Source: an uncultured Oxalobacteraceae bacterium
Lineage (GTDB): Bacteria > Pseudomonadota > Gammaproteobacteria > Burkholderiales > Burkholderiaceae
Assembly: GCA_946479255.1 (NCBI GenBank)
Contig: CAMLFK010000005.1
Location: forward strand, 1-56,705
Direction: 5' to 3'
DNA: 56,705 nucleotides
Shown here: piece after piece, positions 16,780 through 27,200 of the stretch
Numbering within the stretch: position 1 is the first letter of the stretch
Layout: every line of letters starts with the position of its first letter
Made by a program: the position numbers and the translations under genes
Notes under the pieces: generated by a model
The model's database searches: none
What the model saw: the letters and a program-made list of their open reading frames with translations, nothing else
Told to the model about the DNA's origin: nothing

Positions 16780-18981
16780 ATGGACACTGTTCCTCTGCAG
16801 CAAACCCTTTCGCGGGACACCGACATCGCGCTCGACGTAGGGGGCATGACTTGTGCCTCGTGCGCCGGCAGGGTCGAGCGCGCGTTGCGCGCCGTCCCCG
16901 GCGTCAGCGGCGCCACCGTCAACCTGGCTACCGAGCGCGCAACTGTTTCGATTGAGAACAACGCGCTCGCTTCGGATCAGTTGATCGCTGCCATAGAAAA
17001 GGCCGGTTATTCCGCCACCTTACATGAAACCGCTCAGGTGGCAGCGGCTCCGGCTTCGCGCCCCGCCATTGCGGAGCAGACGGCGATCGCCATCGCCGCC
17101 TTGCTGACTTTACCGCTGATAGCCCCCATGCTGGCCGAACTGGCGGGGGTGCGCATTTCACTGCCGGCCTGGGTGCAGTTTGTTCTGGCCACGCCGGTGC
17201 AGTTCTGGATCGGCGCGCGCTTTTACCGCGCCGGATGGAAGGCTTTGCTGGCCCGTAGCGGCAATATGGATTTGCTGGTGGCGATCGGCACCAGCGCGGC
17301 CTATGGCCTGTCGGTCTACCAGTGGCTGGGCGGCCATGGCCACGGCCACCTGTACTTTGAAGCGGCGGCGGTGGTGATCACCCTGGTGCGGCTTGGTAAA
17401 TGGCTGGAGCAGCGCGCCAAGCGCCAGACCACGGAAGCGATCCGCCTGCTGCAGGGACTGCGGCCCGATACCGCGCGGGTGCGTGTGAACGGTGCGCTGC
17501 GTGAAGTCGCTGTCAGTGCGCTGCGCGTGGGCGATGAAGTCGAGGTGCGCCCGGGCGAGCGGATTCCCGTCGACGGCATCGTCATCGAAGGCGCCACCCA
17601 CGCTGACGAATCGATGCTGACCGGCGAGAGCCTGCCGGTGACCAAGGCCGTGGGCGCGCGCGTGATCGGCGGCTCGGTCAACGGCGCGGGCCTGATCCTG
17701 GCCCGCGCCAGCGCCATCGGCGCCGAGACCGTCCTGGCCCGCATCATCCGCGCGGTCGAGGATGCGCAGGGCGCAAAGGCGCCGATCCAGCGCATGGTTG
17801 ACCGGGTCAGTGCGGTCTTTGTGCCGGTAATTATCGCGATCGCCGCCGTCACCGTGGCGGTCTGGTGGCTGGCCACCGGCGACACCAGCGCGGCCATCCT
17901 CAACGCGGTGGCGGTGCTGGTGATTGCTTGTCCGTGTGCGCTTGGCCTGGCCACGCCCACCGCCATCATGGCCGGCACCGGAGTGGCGGCGCGCCACGGC
18001 ATCCTGATCAAGGACGCGGAGGCGCTGGAGCTGCTGCATGGCGTGAACGTGGTGGCCTTCGATAAAACCGGCACCCTCACGGCCGGCAAACCGCGCCTGA
18101 CAGCCGCCGTCCCCGCGACAGGCGACGAAGCGACCCTGCTGTCCCTGGCCTCATCGGTCCAGCAGGGCAGCGAGCATCCGCTGGCGCGTGCGGTCATGGA
18201 GGCTGGCGCCATGCCGCAGAAGGCATCTGGGATCACCGCGCTGCCCGGCATGGGTGTGCGCGCTACTGTCGGCGAACGGGCGCTGATCCTTGGGAACGCC
18301 CGCTTGATGGAGCAGCATGGCATCGCGACGGGCGCCTTGCTTGATGCCGCACGCAAGCACGAGCAAGCCGGCGACACGGTATCCTGGCTGGCGCAGTTGA
18401 CGCCACAGCCGCAGCTGCTTGGCCTGCTGGCTTTCGGCGACACCGTCAAAGAGGAGAGCGCGGAGGCGGTGCGCCGCCTGCATGCGCTGGGCGTGAAGAC
18501 CGTCATGCTCACCGGGGACAATCAGGGCAGCGCCGAGCACATCGCCGGCGCGCTCGGCATCGATGCGGTGCATGCCCAGGTCCTCCCGGAAGGCAAGGCG
18601 GCACTGATCGCCGGTTTGCGGGCCGAAGGCCTGCGCGTGGCGATGGTCGGCGACGGCATCAACGACGCGCCCGCGCTGGCGGCGGCCGACATCGGCATCG
18701 CCATGGGCAGCGGCACCGACGTGGCCATGCACACGGCCGGGGTGACGCTGATGCACGGCGATCCGCGCCTGCTGGTCGATGCCATCGACATCTCGCGCCG
18801 CACCTACGCCAAGATTCGCCAAAACCTGTTCTGGGCTTTCATCTTCAATGTGATCGGCGTGCCGCTGGCGGCGTTCGGCCTGCTCAATCCAATGATCGCT
18901 GGCGCCGCGATGGCGTTTTCCAGCGTGACGGTGGTGAGCAACGCGCTGTTGCTTAAACGCTGGAAACCTGGAGCCCAATAA
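16780..18981 (+). CDS. copA: Copper-translocating P1B-type ATPase
   Basis: 733 residues with one N-terminal HMA domain ([11 protein letters not shown], Cys25 and Cys28) and a P1B ATPase core. Visible motifs are the membrane metal site CPC (about 384-386, in [15 protein letters not shown]), the phosphorylation site DKTGTLT (Asp about 428), the TGES actuator ([11 protein letters not shown]), SEHPLARAV for nucleotide binding, and the hinge [16 protein letters not shown] (near 624). CPC together with the HMA CxxC marks a Cu(I)/Ag(I) exporter of the inner membrane. GGAGA precedes the ATG. Its stop overlaps the cueR start by one base (TAATG), so the two are translationally coupled, and a CueR-type promoter lies upstream. 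Confidence 0.95.
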   Translation: MDTVPLQQTLSRDTDIALDVGGMTCASCAGRVERALRAVPGVSGATVNLATERATVSIENNALASDQLIAAIEKAGYSATLHETAQVAAAPASRPAIAEQTAIAIAALLTLPLIAPMLAELAGVRISLPAWVQFVLATPVQFWIGARFYRAGWKALLARSGNMDLLVAIGTSAAYGLSVYQWLGGHGHGHLYFEAAAVVITLVRLGKWLEQRAKRQTTEAIRLLQGLRPDTARVRVNGALREVAVSALRVGDEVEVRPGERIPVDGIVIEGATHADESMLTGESLPVTKAVGARVIGGSVNGAGLILARASAIGAETVLARIIRAVEDAQGAKAPIQRMVDRVSAVFVPVIIAIAAVTVAVWWLATGDTSAAILNAVAVLVIACPCALGLATPTAIMAGTGVAARHGILIKDAEALELLHGVNVVAFDKTGTLTAGKPRLTAAVPATGDEATLLSLASSVQQGSEHPLARAVMEAGAMPQKASGITALPGMGVRATVGERALILGNARLMEQHGIATGALLDAARKHEQAGDTVSWLAQLTPQPQLLGLLAFGDTVKEESAEAVRRLHALGVKTVMLTGDNQGSAEHIAGALGIDAVHAQVLPEGKAALIAGLRAEGLRVAMVGDGINDAPALAAADIGIAMGSGTDVAMHTAGVTLMHGDPRLLVDAIDISRRTYAKIRQNLFWAFIFNVIGVPLAAFGLLNPMIAGAAMAFSSVTVVSNALLLKRWKPGAQ

Positions 18982-19403
18982 TGAATGATGCAAGCTCACG
19001 CCCGCAGGGCATGCTCAATATCGGCGAGGCGGCCAAGGCCTCGGGCGTGTCGGCCAAGATGATCCGCCACTACGAGTCGATTGGCCTGATCGGCGCGGCG
19101 CGCCGGACCGATGCCGGCTATCGGCTCTACAGCACGCGGGACGTGCAGGTGCTGCAGTTTATCCACCGCGCGCGCGTGCTGGGCTTCACACTGGAACAGA
19201 TCGGCACGCTGCTGGCGCTGTGGCAGGACAAGCACCGCGCCAGCAAGGACGTGCGCGCGCTGGCCCAGCAGCACATCGCAGACCTGGACCGCAAGATCGG
19301 CGAGATGCAGGCCATGCGCCGCACCCTGATGCAGCTCGCGCATGCCTGCCATGGCGACGACCGGCCCGATTGCCCGATCCTGGACGACCTGTCGCTCAAC
19401 TAG
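18981..19403 (+). CDS. cueR: Cu(I)-responsive MerR-family regulator
   Basis: 140 residues. The winged helix has LNIGEAAKASGVSAKMIRHY and the wing segment DAGYRLYSTRDVQVLQFI. A dimerisation coiled coil follows, then the metal loop HACHGDDRPDCPI with Cys near 123 and 131, the Cys-x7-Cys spacing of CueR. The protein activates long-spacer promoters by untwisting DNA when Cu(I) binds. It is encoded in the copA transcript, so it is itself induced, and it is the natural regulator of both divergent promoters at 16665-16750. A ten-residue N-terminal extension before the helix-turn-helix is a small oddity. Confidence 0.93.
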   Translation: MNDASSRPQGMLNIGEAAKASGVSAKMIRHYESIGLIGAARRTDAGYRLYSTRDVQVLQFIHRARVLGFTLEQIGTLLALWQDKHRASKDVRALAQQHIADLDRKIGEMQAMRRTLMQLAHACHGDDRPDCPILDDLSLN

Positions 19404-19425
19404 GTGGTAAGACCTTGCAAGCCGA

Positions 19426-19878
19426 TCAGCTGGCGTACTTCACCGAGCAGCCATACGGCTTGGTGTTGGCCTTCTCGACCGGTTTGCCGGACTGGATCGA
19501 CTTGAGCGCGGCGGCGACGTAGTTTTCGGCCTTCGGCAGGTCGGCCTTGTTCGGGGTCGGGATGCTGTCGATGCCGCCTTTGTAGACCAGCTGGCCGTCG
19601 GCGTTGACGATGAAGATGTGCGGCGTGGTCTGTGCGCCATACAGCTTGCCGACCTTGCCGTCCGCATCCAACACGGTGCCGGCCGGCGCTGCATTGCGCG
19701 AGCCATTGAGCTTCTGCGCGGTGGCGCCGTCGATATGGCCTTGCTTGCCCGATGCCGACGATACAACCTGCAGCCACACCACGCCTTTGCCGGCTGCGTC
19801 TTTTTGCAGGGTCGGGATGTTGCCGCTCTCGTAGTGCTTCACGACGTAAGGTGCGGCCGGCCAGGCTTGAACCCACAT
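19426..19878 (-). pseudogene. Truncated redoxin (thioredoxin-like) gene
   Basis: The C-terminal part resembles periplasmic redoxin-domain proteins (PYVVKHYESGNIPTLQKDA, GAQTTPHIFIVNADGQLVY, ending KPYGCSVKYAS). Relatives have a signal peptide and an N-terminal strand leading to an active-site Cys just before the (F/Y)VVKHY segment. Here the active-site region is replaced by WPAA and everything before it is lost. The apparent ATG at 19878 falls at the junction with the scsB-like remnant, whose coding reads on in another frame. I therefore treat it as a 5'-truncated, probably inactive gene rather than a 150-residue protein. Translation from the chance ATG cannot be excluded. Confidence 0.7.
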
Positions 19879-19879
19879 T

Positions 19880-20938
19880 GGTCACACCGGCCCCCAGCAC
19901 GAACACGCCGGACAGGCTCAATCCCACGACGAAAATCAGGTAGGCGACGCCGAGCACGAAGTAGGGCGACTGGAACTGAAAGCCCCAGCCCACCTGCGTG
20001 CCCAGGCTCTTGATGGCGATGAGCGCGATGGCCAGCACCGTGAAGCTGGCCAGCACGCCGGCGGTGTAGCCACGCCCTGCAGGCGCTTTTGCGTGGCGTT
20101 CAGGTCCGAGTGTTTAAGCAGCGAGAGTGCTTTGATCGACAGCACCGGGAACACGCACGGCATCAGATGGTGGCGTCTCGCCTGGCGTCAGTTCGATGCT
20201 GAGGCGGCGGCCATCGAGCTTGAAGGGCTGGGCGGCGTTGTGCGCGATGGTGCCCCACTCGGACGGATAGAACTTCGGAACGCGCTTGTCCAGCAGCGCG
20301 GCCGCGCTCTTGCCGTCGATCTCGGCGGGCAGCTCGAAGGTGGCCGCCAGCGCCTTGCCATCGCGCTGGTAGGTGGCCGGCCATGCGACGGCGATGGGGA
20401 TTGTCTTCCTGGCTGCATCGATGATGCGTTTGTCCTCGCCGCCGGCGCCTGCGGCGGCGGCGACGGTCAGCTCGAGCTTGAGCGTGGCTTCTTGCGGGAT
20501 GCAGCTTTCCACGCAGACCAGCCAGCTGGCCTTGGCCTCGACCGGGATGGTGCTGCCGATCTCGTACGATGCGGGCACGCTCAGCCGGGTCAGCAGCACC
20601 ACTTCATCGGCGTAGCCGTAGTTGGTGATCGGCCCGATGGCAAAGCGGCTCGGTGCGGGCCAGATGATGTCGCTTGCGGCCACACCGGCGGGCAGCTTCC
20701 ATTCGATCGATGTACTGGTGCCGGAGCCGCCCGGGTTCTTCCAGTAGGTGTGCCAGTGCGGGATGTTTTTTTGCTGCAGGCCGAGATAGATGGTCTGGCT
20801 GGGTGCGACGGTGCCGCTCTCGCTGAGCAGGCGCACTTCGACCTGCCCGGTGCGCGAACGGTCGGGCGCGGCGATGCCGGCGGCATGCGCGGCCAACAGC
20901 GCCGCGACGCTCAAGCAGCGTACCAAGTTGAACGACAT
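19880..20938 (-). pseudogene. Decayed scsB/dsbD-type thiol:disulfide interchange gene
   Basis: From ATG 20938 an intact signal peptide and N-terminal DsbD-like domain are encoded (HWHTYWKNPGGSGT, then ASWLVCVESCIPQ with its Cys pair) as far as PGETPPSD. The frame then jumps to the first membrane segment (LMPCVFPVLSIKALSLL-like, ATG at 20163), so the second half of the periplasmic domain is missing. Near 20070 a further frame change leads to VLASFTVLAIALIAIKSLG and YFVLGVAYLIFVVGLSL. The remaining helices and thioredoxin domain are deleted up to the redoxin remnant. ScsB proteins pass electrons across the inner membrane and are linked to copper tolerance. With three breaks this copy cannot make the full protein, although the N-terminal domain could still be secreted. 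Confidence 0.8.
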
Positions 20939-21342
20939 CAATAAGCTCCAGCCCTGGTGTCAGGTAAATACAGGGCGGCAGGATGCCGCGACCCTTGGGA
21001 TGGCAATATGCTATGCCGCTTTTGGGACCGCGGCAACGAATGCTAGCGGATAAGCTTATCCGTTTCGCGTGGCTGAAATCATGTTGAAAATACCGGGAAA
21101 CATTGTATGCTGAGCATGGCAACGATATCATGGTCACGTTGCCCTATATGATTTAGGAATGCTAATTCACTAAAAATCAATAGATTGATATCTCGGAACG
21201 TACGTAGCATATCCACATGCAGCGAAGGCAATATTGAAAAAATAGACTGCAGACAACAAAAAGAGAGACCCTAATGCGACATAAAAAAGACTGAGCTGGC
21301 TGATCGCCGGCCCGTTGCCATTTGCATCCAGGAGACTGAACC
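20939..21342. promoter_or_regulatory. 404-base non-coding region with two palindromes before the TonB receptor
   Basis: No convincing gene is visible; the sequence is AT-richer than its surroundings. It holds the perfect 16-base palindrome CGGATAAGCTTATCCG at 21047-21062 and the 14-base palindrome ATCAATAGATTGAT at 21176-21189. Both are suitable as operators for the receptor gene that starts at 21343 with AGGAG 9 bases upstream. No regulator is encoded next to it, so the binding proteins are unknown. Confidence 0.45.
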
Positions 21343-24099
21343 ATGCATCAGAAAAACATCCGTAAGACCGTCCTCGCCGCATTGATTGCCGAAATGCTGA
21401 TCGGATCAAGCGCGTCCGCCCAGACCGCCGGTGAGCCGGCGCCCATCGATACCGGGGCAAAGGTAGTGGTGAGCGGCATTCGCGCTTCCCTGACCAATTC
21501 GCTGACCACCAAGCGCCTGCAGGACGGTGTGGTCGATGCCGTATCGGCCGAAGACGCCGGCAAATTCCCGGACACGAATATCGCCGAATCCCTGCAGCGC
21601 GTGACCGGCGTGCAGATCCAGCGCAACGGCGGGGAAGGGCGGTACATTTCCGTACGCGGCCTGGGCCCGGAATTTAATAACGTGCTGGTGAACGGGCGCA
21701 CCCTGACCAGCGATACCGGCGGGCGCGAGTTTTCCTTCGACTTGCTGTCGTCCGACCTGATTTCGAAAGCGCTGGTCTACAAGACCTCGCAGCCTTTCCT
21801 GCCCGAGGGCGGGATCGGATCGACCGTGGATATTCAGACGGCCCGGCCTTTGTCCGGAAAAATCGGGCACTCGTCGGTCGTCAATATCTCCGACTCGTAC
21901 GACAGCAATTCGAAAAAGCATACGCCTAACGCCAGCGGCATGTATTCCTTCGCCAATGCGGACCGCACCCTGGGCGTGACCGCCTCGGTGTCGTACACCG
22001 ACCGGGCATCGAAGCAAAACAAGGCCATTACCGACGCATGGAATTACCGCGACGTGGCGCTGATCGACGGCGATCTCAACTCCAAGGGCTTGACGATGGC
22101 GAACGTGACCAACAAAAAGCTGTATATCCCGCAGAGCTTCGGCTTCCAGCAGGAGAATACGAGCCGCGAACGCCTGGTCGGTAACCTGACGGTGCAGTAC
22201 AACCCGTCGGCCACCTGGAAACTGACCGCCGACGCCTTGTACTCGCGCCTGGACCAGCGTAATTCCGTCATCGCCATCAGCGACTGGAATAACCCGACCC
22301 AGCTCGGCGTGAAATACGACGAGAACGACCAGATCACCAGTTTCCTGCGGCCCGGCTCGACCTTTTTCGCCAACAATCCGGCGATCGCCGGTCCCGGCAA
22401 ACTGCTGGGCGAAGCCAATTCGAACGACATGATCGTCAAGGGCGGCGACCGCCTGTCGATCACCCAGGCCTTTGGCCTGAATTCGAAATGGGCGGTGTCG
22501 CCGGCCTGGAAAGTCGAAGCCGATGTCGCCAGTTCGCGCTCCACCTCCGAGTACCCGGATATGTGGGTGGTGGCGGGCATGGTGCCGAAGAACGGCGATG
22601 TACTGACGTTCGGACGTGAGCCGACCCTGGTCTTCGGTGACGGCATTGCCGACCCGAGCGCGGTGCGTGCCCACGCGATCTCGAATGGCGAAGTGGAGAC
22701 CACCGATGAGCTGCATGAAGGCCGGCTGAATGCGTCCTGGAGCCATGACATCGGTTATTTCAAAGGCGTCGATTCCGGCGTGGCCTATTCGCAGCGTCAT
22801 GTCGAGCGCACGACGTACAAGAACGATGCCTGGAATGCCTTCAGTGGCTATCACCTGTCCCTGCCATCGTCATTGTTTACCGTCACGCCGATGGAGAATT
22901 TCTTCGGCGGCAAGGTACCGAGCGCTTACCTGAGCTTCGATCCTTTCGAGTACATGGCGTACCTGAACCAGCCTTCCTTGCTGCCGCAATCGAACGATCC
23001 GGCCACGTATTCGGATAAAACCAAGTACCCGAACGGCCCGATGGCGATCGATTACACCAAGCCATCGATGTGGGGCGTGAAGGAGAAAGTGTCGAGCCTG
23101 TTCTTCGACACCAAATGGGAAGGTGAACGCTGGTCCGCCAACGCCGGAATGCGCATGGTGCATGTGGACTCGACGTCGACCGGCATCAGCCGCGAGCTGC
23201 TGTCGGCCGTCAAGAGCCCGAACGATACGACCTTCATTTCCAACTGGGGTCCGAACGTCGTGACCACGGTCGACAATAGCTACAGGAACTATCTGCCGTC
23301 CGGCAATATCAAGTTCGACCTGACCGACGATATGATCCTGCGCTTTGGCGCGTCAAAAACCATCACCCGTCCGACGCTGTCCCAGATGAGCGTGGATAAC
23401 TGGTACGGCGGCCGTTTCGGCGACGTGCAGACCGGGGGCGGCAATCCTTACCTGAAACCGATGGAGTCGAAGAACTTCGACGTCTCGTACGAATGGTATC
23501 TGTCGAAGACCAACTATGTGAGCGGCGCCGTGTTCATGAAGAAGGTCTCCAACTTCCTGGAAAGGACGCTGGTCGACATGCGCATCCCGCAATTTAACGA
23601 GGTGGTGCACGATACCCGTATCCGCAATGGCCAGAAAGGCACGATCAAAGGGGTCGAGATCGCCGGCCAGTATGTCTTCGATAACTCGGTGCCCTGGCTG
23701 CAGGGATTTGGCGTCGCCGCCAACTACACCTATGTCGATGCCAGCGCCAAGCGCGAAGGCGGCGTGGTCGATTGCGGCTATCCCGGCTTGTCGCCGCAGT
23801 CGTATAACGCGTCGGTGTTTTTCGAGAACGGCAAGTTCCAGGCCCGTGCCAGCTACAACTGGCGCAACCGTTTCTCGGTCGATTGCGGCGGCGGCAGCAC
23901 CTTGCCGCGCAACCGTGCGGCTTACGGCCAGACCGATGCCAGCCTGCGCTACAACCTGACGGACTCGATGGCCCTGTACGCGGATGCGATCAACGTGAGC
24001 AATTCGCGGATGCATGAGTATGCCAACAACGAGACCCAGTTCCTGACCCTGGAAGATGTGGGGCGCAGGGTGAGCGTTGGCTTGCGGGTGGCGTTCTAG
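21343..24099 (+). CDS. TonB-dependent outer membrane receptor (carbohydrate-type)
   Basis: 918 residues with a signal peptide ending near SASA-Q at 26-27. A short TonB-box-like region VVVSGIRASL (near 44-53) follows, then a plug domain with DAVSAEDAGKFPDTNIAESL, QRVTGVQIQR and YISVRGLGPEFNNVLVNGR, and a 22-strand barrel ending in GRRVSVGLRVAF with the expected terminal Phe. The AEDAGKFPDTNIAESLQR signature is typical of the large receptors from Caulobacter, Xanthomonas and Oxalobacteraceae that import oligosaccharides with energy from TonB-ExbBD. It converges on a second such receptor. The substrate cannot be read from sequence. Confidence 0.92.
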   Translation: MHQKNIRKTVLAALIAEMLIGSSASAQTAGEPAPIDTGAKVVVSGIRASLTNSLTTKRLQDGVVDAVSAEDAGKFPDTNIAESLQRVTGVQIQRNGGEGRYISVRGLGPEFNNVLVNGRTLTSDTGGREFSFDLLSSDLISKALVYKTSQPFLPEGGIGSTVDIQTARPLSGKIGHSSVVNISDSYDSNSKKHTPNASGMYSFANADRTLGVTASVSYTDRASKQNKAITDAWNYRDVALIDGDLNSKGLTMANVTNKKLYIPQSFGFQQENTSRERLVGNLTVQYNPSATWKLTADALYSRLDQRNSVIAISDWNNPTQLGVKYDENDQITSFLRPGSTFFANNPAIAGPGKLLGEANSNDMIVKGGDRLSITQAFGLNSKWAVSPAWKVEADVASSRSTSEYPDMWVVAGMVPKNGDVLTFGREPTLVFGDGIADPSAVRAHAISNGEVETTDELHEGRLNASWSHDIGYFKGVDSGVAYSQRHVERTTYKNDAWNAFSGYHLSLPSSLFTVTPMENFFGGKVPSAYLSFDPFEYMAYLNQPSLLPQSNDPATYSDKTKYPNGPMAIDYTKPSMWGVKEKVSSLFFDTKWEGERWSANAGMRMVHVDSTSTGISRELLSAVKSPNDTTFISNWGPNVVTTVDNSYRNYLPSGNIKFDLTDDMILRFGASKTITRPTLSQMSVDNWYGGRFGDVQTGGGNPYLKPMESKNFDVSYEWYLSKTNYVSGAVFMKKVSNFLERTLVDMRIPQFNEVVHDTRIRNGQKGTIKGVEIAGQYVFDNSVPWLQGFGVAANYTYVDASAKREGGVVDCGYPGLSPQSYNASVFFENGKFQARASYNWRNRFSVDCGGGSTLPRNRAAYGQTDASLRYNLTDSMALYADAINVSNSRMHEYANNETQFLTLEDVGRRVSVGLRVAF

Positions 24100-24119
24100 A
24101 ACGCTGAGGGGAGGGAAAC

Positions 24120-24141
24120 GATGCGGCAGCGATGCCGCATC
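24120..24141. terminator. Hairpin with GNRA loop between convergent receptors
   Basis: GATGCGGCA, loop GCGA, then TGCCGCATC: a perfect 9-bp stem closed by a GNRA tetraloop, 20 bases after the first receptor's stop. With the following hairpin it forms a two-part terminator region between convergent genes. Confidence 0.6.
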
Positions 24142-24168
24142 TTGCGTCGCCGCACTGGCGGCTAGCGA

Positions 24169-24199
24169 GGGGGCTCCGCGGATGCGGGGCCCCCTTGTT
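24169..24199. terminator. Strong GC hairpin terminator between convergent receptors
   Basis: GGGGGCTCCGC, loop GGAT, then GCGGGGCCCCC: an 11-bp stem containing one G-T pair, followed by TTGTT on the plus strand. It ends five bases before the stop codon of the leftward receptor and probably terminates the rightward transcript. Confidence 0.65.
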
Positions 24200-24204
24200 A
24201 CTAT

Positions 24205-27200
24205 TTAATACTGATATTGCAGTGACAGGCGATAGCTGCGGCCCGGCTGGAACCAGGCACGACCCATGTTGCCGATATGCTGCTGTTGGGTCTGCTTAAT
24301 GGTGACGTCGAGGACGTTATTCGCCGAGAAGCTGCCACGGATGTTTTCGCTGAACTTGTAGTCCATACCAAAATCCAGCTGGCCGGTCGCTTCCTGCCAC
24401 GTTGGCAGGCCCCATTTCACGTCCTGCGCGCCTGCGCGGATAGGATCTGCGCTCGTGGCATCCTCGCCACGCGTACCGTTGACGTCCACGCCCTGCAGGT
24501 AGCGGTCACGCCAGCTGTATGCCAGGCGAGCCGACAGCGGGCCGCTGTCGTAGTAGAACATCAGGTTGGCTGCGTGCTTGGACAGGTACTGGAGCGGCAG
24601 GTCGGTAAATGGCACGCCGTTGGTGTCGCAGCCGAACATGGTCGTGACCGTGTTGCTTTGCGCGTTCTTCGAAGGGCAGTACCCCAAGTCGAACGGGTTG
24701 TGCAGCTTCTGCTTGCTATCGATATACGTGTAGTTCGCCGAAATACCGAAACCCTTGGCCCACTCCGGCAGCAGCTTGTCGAGCCCTGGGACATTGTTGA
24801 AGTAGGTCTGGCCAGCAAGCTCCAGGCCAGCCACCTCACCGTCGGCGACGTTATCCGGCGAGGTGATCACGAAGTCTTGCGGGCTGCCGGCCAGGCTGTT
24901 GTAGGTGCGCTTCACCGTCGATTGCAAGATGATGTCGCGCACGTCCTTGTAAAAGAATGCCGCGGTCAGCGACGAGCCATTGCCCGGATACCACTCGAGC
25001 GTCGCGTCGAAACTGCTGGCCTTGGTCGGCTTGAGAGCGGAGCTGCCCTTGGCTCTGCCGACGTAGCTGAAACCCTGGATGCCGGTGCCGGCCTCGCCTT
25101 CTTTTGGGTATTGGATCTTTTGCTCCAGACTGATGTACTCGCGCAGCTCGCTGAAGGCCGGCCGGTACATCGACTTGGCGAACGCAAAGCGCGCCTGGAG
25201 CTGGGGCGTGATCTCCATCTTCAGGTTCAGGCTAGGCAGGACGTCAGTGTAGGAGTTCTTGCCGTCAATCGGTTCATCGATCTTTCCAAACCGCGGGACT
25301 TCAGGGCGGGTGGTGCCGTCGTACTTCGGATCGAACACGGTATACCCGTGAGCGACCGTTTTGGTGTGGACCACGCGCACGCCGACGCTGCCCTCGACCG
25401 GGAAGCGCAGTTCGTCGAAGCCGAAGCGGGTCGACATGTAGCCGGCCGAGGTCTTCTCGCTCTGCTGGCCGCGCCTGGACGGGTCGTCGTTGTAAACCAA
25501 GGGGGTCAGCTCGGAGCCAACATCCGCACATTTGTCAAGTTCGGCTTGGCCGCGTTTGAAGTAATTCACTCCGTCAATGCACTGCATTCTCGTCATCAAC
25601 ATGACCGGCGTGAAGTTCGCGGGATCCCTGACCCAGCCCAAATCGGGCACCACGGACGGCGCCGGCACGCCGACCTTGCCATTGAAGAAGTTACTGAAGT
25701 TTTCGACACGGGTTTTCACCAGATCGCCGTATCGCGGGTCGTCAAGGTAACCAAAGCTGGCGCGGCCCCCTGTGGTCGGCAGCTGGCCCGGCACTTTGGT
25801 GGGCTCGACTTCCCAAGGGCGGGAAATACCCGTCCAAGCGTCGCGGTTGGATTCTTGATAGTTTGCCTTGCGCTCGGTCAGGCGGACGCCGAAGCGTACG
25901 TCGCGCATGATCGGATGATCGTCGAAGCGGAAGCGCCCATCGGCTTTCCAGGCAAAGAGCTTGCCGTCGTTTTTGTTCAGGGCCGGCATCACAAAGCCCA
26001 TGAAATAGTTGTTCCGATCAGCCATGTGAGCCTGGGCCGCCGCGTCGAAGCTGACGTTGGCCGGGTTGCGGCGGGTGTCCAGGTCCATGCTCGGCACGAA
26101 GGTATTGAGGGTATACATGTCCCCCGAAGCCTCGCCTTCCGCGTTCACCCATTGGAAGTCATTCTGGAGCGACCATTGGTTGTTAATTTTCCACTTGGTG
26201 TTGAAGGCGATTTCACGGGTAGCCGATGAGGACTCGAAGTAACCGGTATTGGAATTGAAACCGATGCCGCCGGCCGCAAATTTATTCGCCCCGTGGCCGC
26301 CGAGCGGATAAGTGTACCTGGCCGACTGCAGAACGTTATTCGCGTCAAATACGGGATCGGTGAGCGTTGACTTGTACGCGTTTTCCATCCCCGTAAACGT
26401 GGCGAGCTCGACGGTTCGCAATTTGTAGGCCGAGTGGAAATAGGTCAGCGCGTGTTCGAGACCATCGTTTTTCCATTGAAGTGCGCCGTACACGCCGCCA
26501 CGGGTATTGTCGCCCGTGTTCCGGCGGAACGATCCGGATTTAGGCACCCAGACGGTCTCGCCCGGTTTGATGTCGGTGCGCGGGTAATACGCATCGAGCT
26601 GCACCGTGTCGTTGTAGGAGTTGGTCCGGTTGGCCGAGATGTCGAACAGCGCGCCCCATTCGCCGGTACTGGTTTTCCAGCGCTTCGAGAACAGGCCGGA
26701 CAGGGCCGGCGATGTTTTCTTGCCCAGCTCGGTGTAGTTGGCCGAGGTCGAGAGCGCGACCTTCGATTCCTTATAGTCGAAAGGCAGGGCGGTGCGCAGG
26801 TCCACCTGGCCGCTGACGCCGCCTTCGAGCAGCTCGGCAGGCGGGTTTTTGTGGACGACCACGGCAGACATCAGCTCGGTCGGGATATCGCCCCAGCTCA
26901 GCTCGCGTCCCGGATAGCCGGACGAGAACGATTCGCGTCCATTGAGCGTGGACGAACCCCAGGTCAGGCCGCGCACCGAAATGCCGGAACCTTCCACCGA
27001 GAAGTGCTCCGGGTCGCCGCGCGAACGGTTGCGGTCCATCGTGACGCCCACGACCCGCTGCAGCACTTCCGTGATCGAGCGGTCCGGCAGTTTGCCGGCC
27101 TCTTCGGCCACGACAGCGTCGACGATCTCTTCGGCGTTTTGCTTGATCTTCGTGGCCGACTGCAGCGCTGCGCGCTGGCCGCTCACGACAATGGTTTGAA

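Noticed and set aside
19426..19878. Intact 150-residue thioredoxin-like gene
   Set aside because: It lacks the signal peptide and active-site Cys of its family and starts at the junction with the scsB remnant; treated as a truncated pseudogene.
24277..26229. 650-codon plus-strand open frame opposite the large TonB receptor
   Set aside because: It is antisense to a receptor with intact signal peptide, plug and barrel; the translation shows no protein-like motif.
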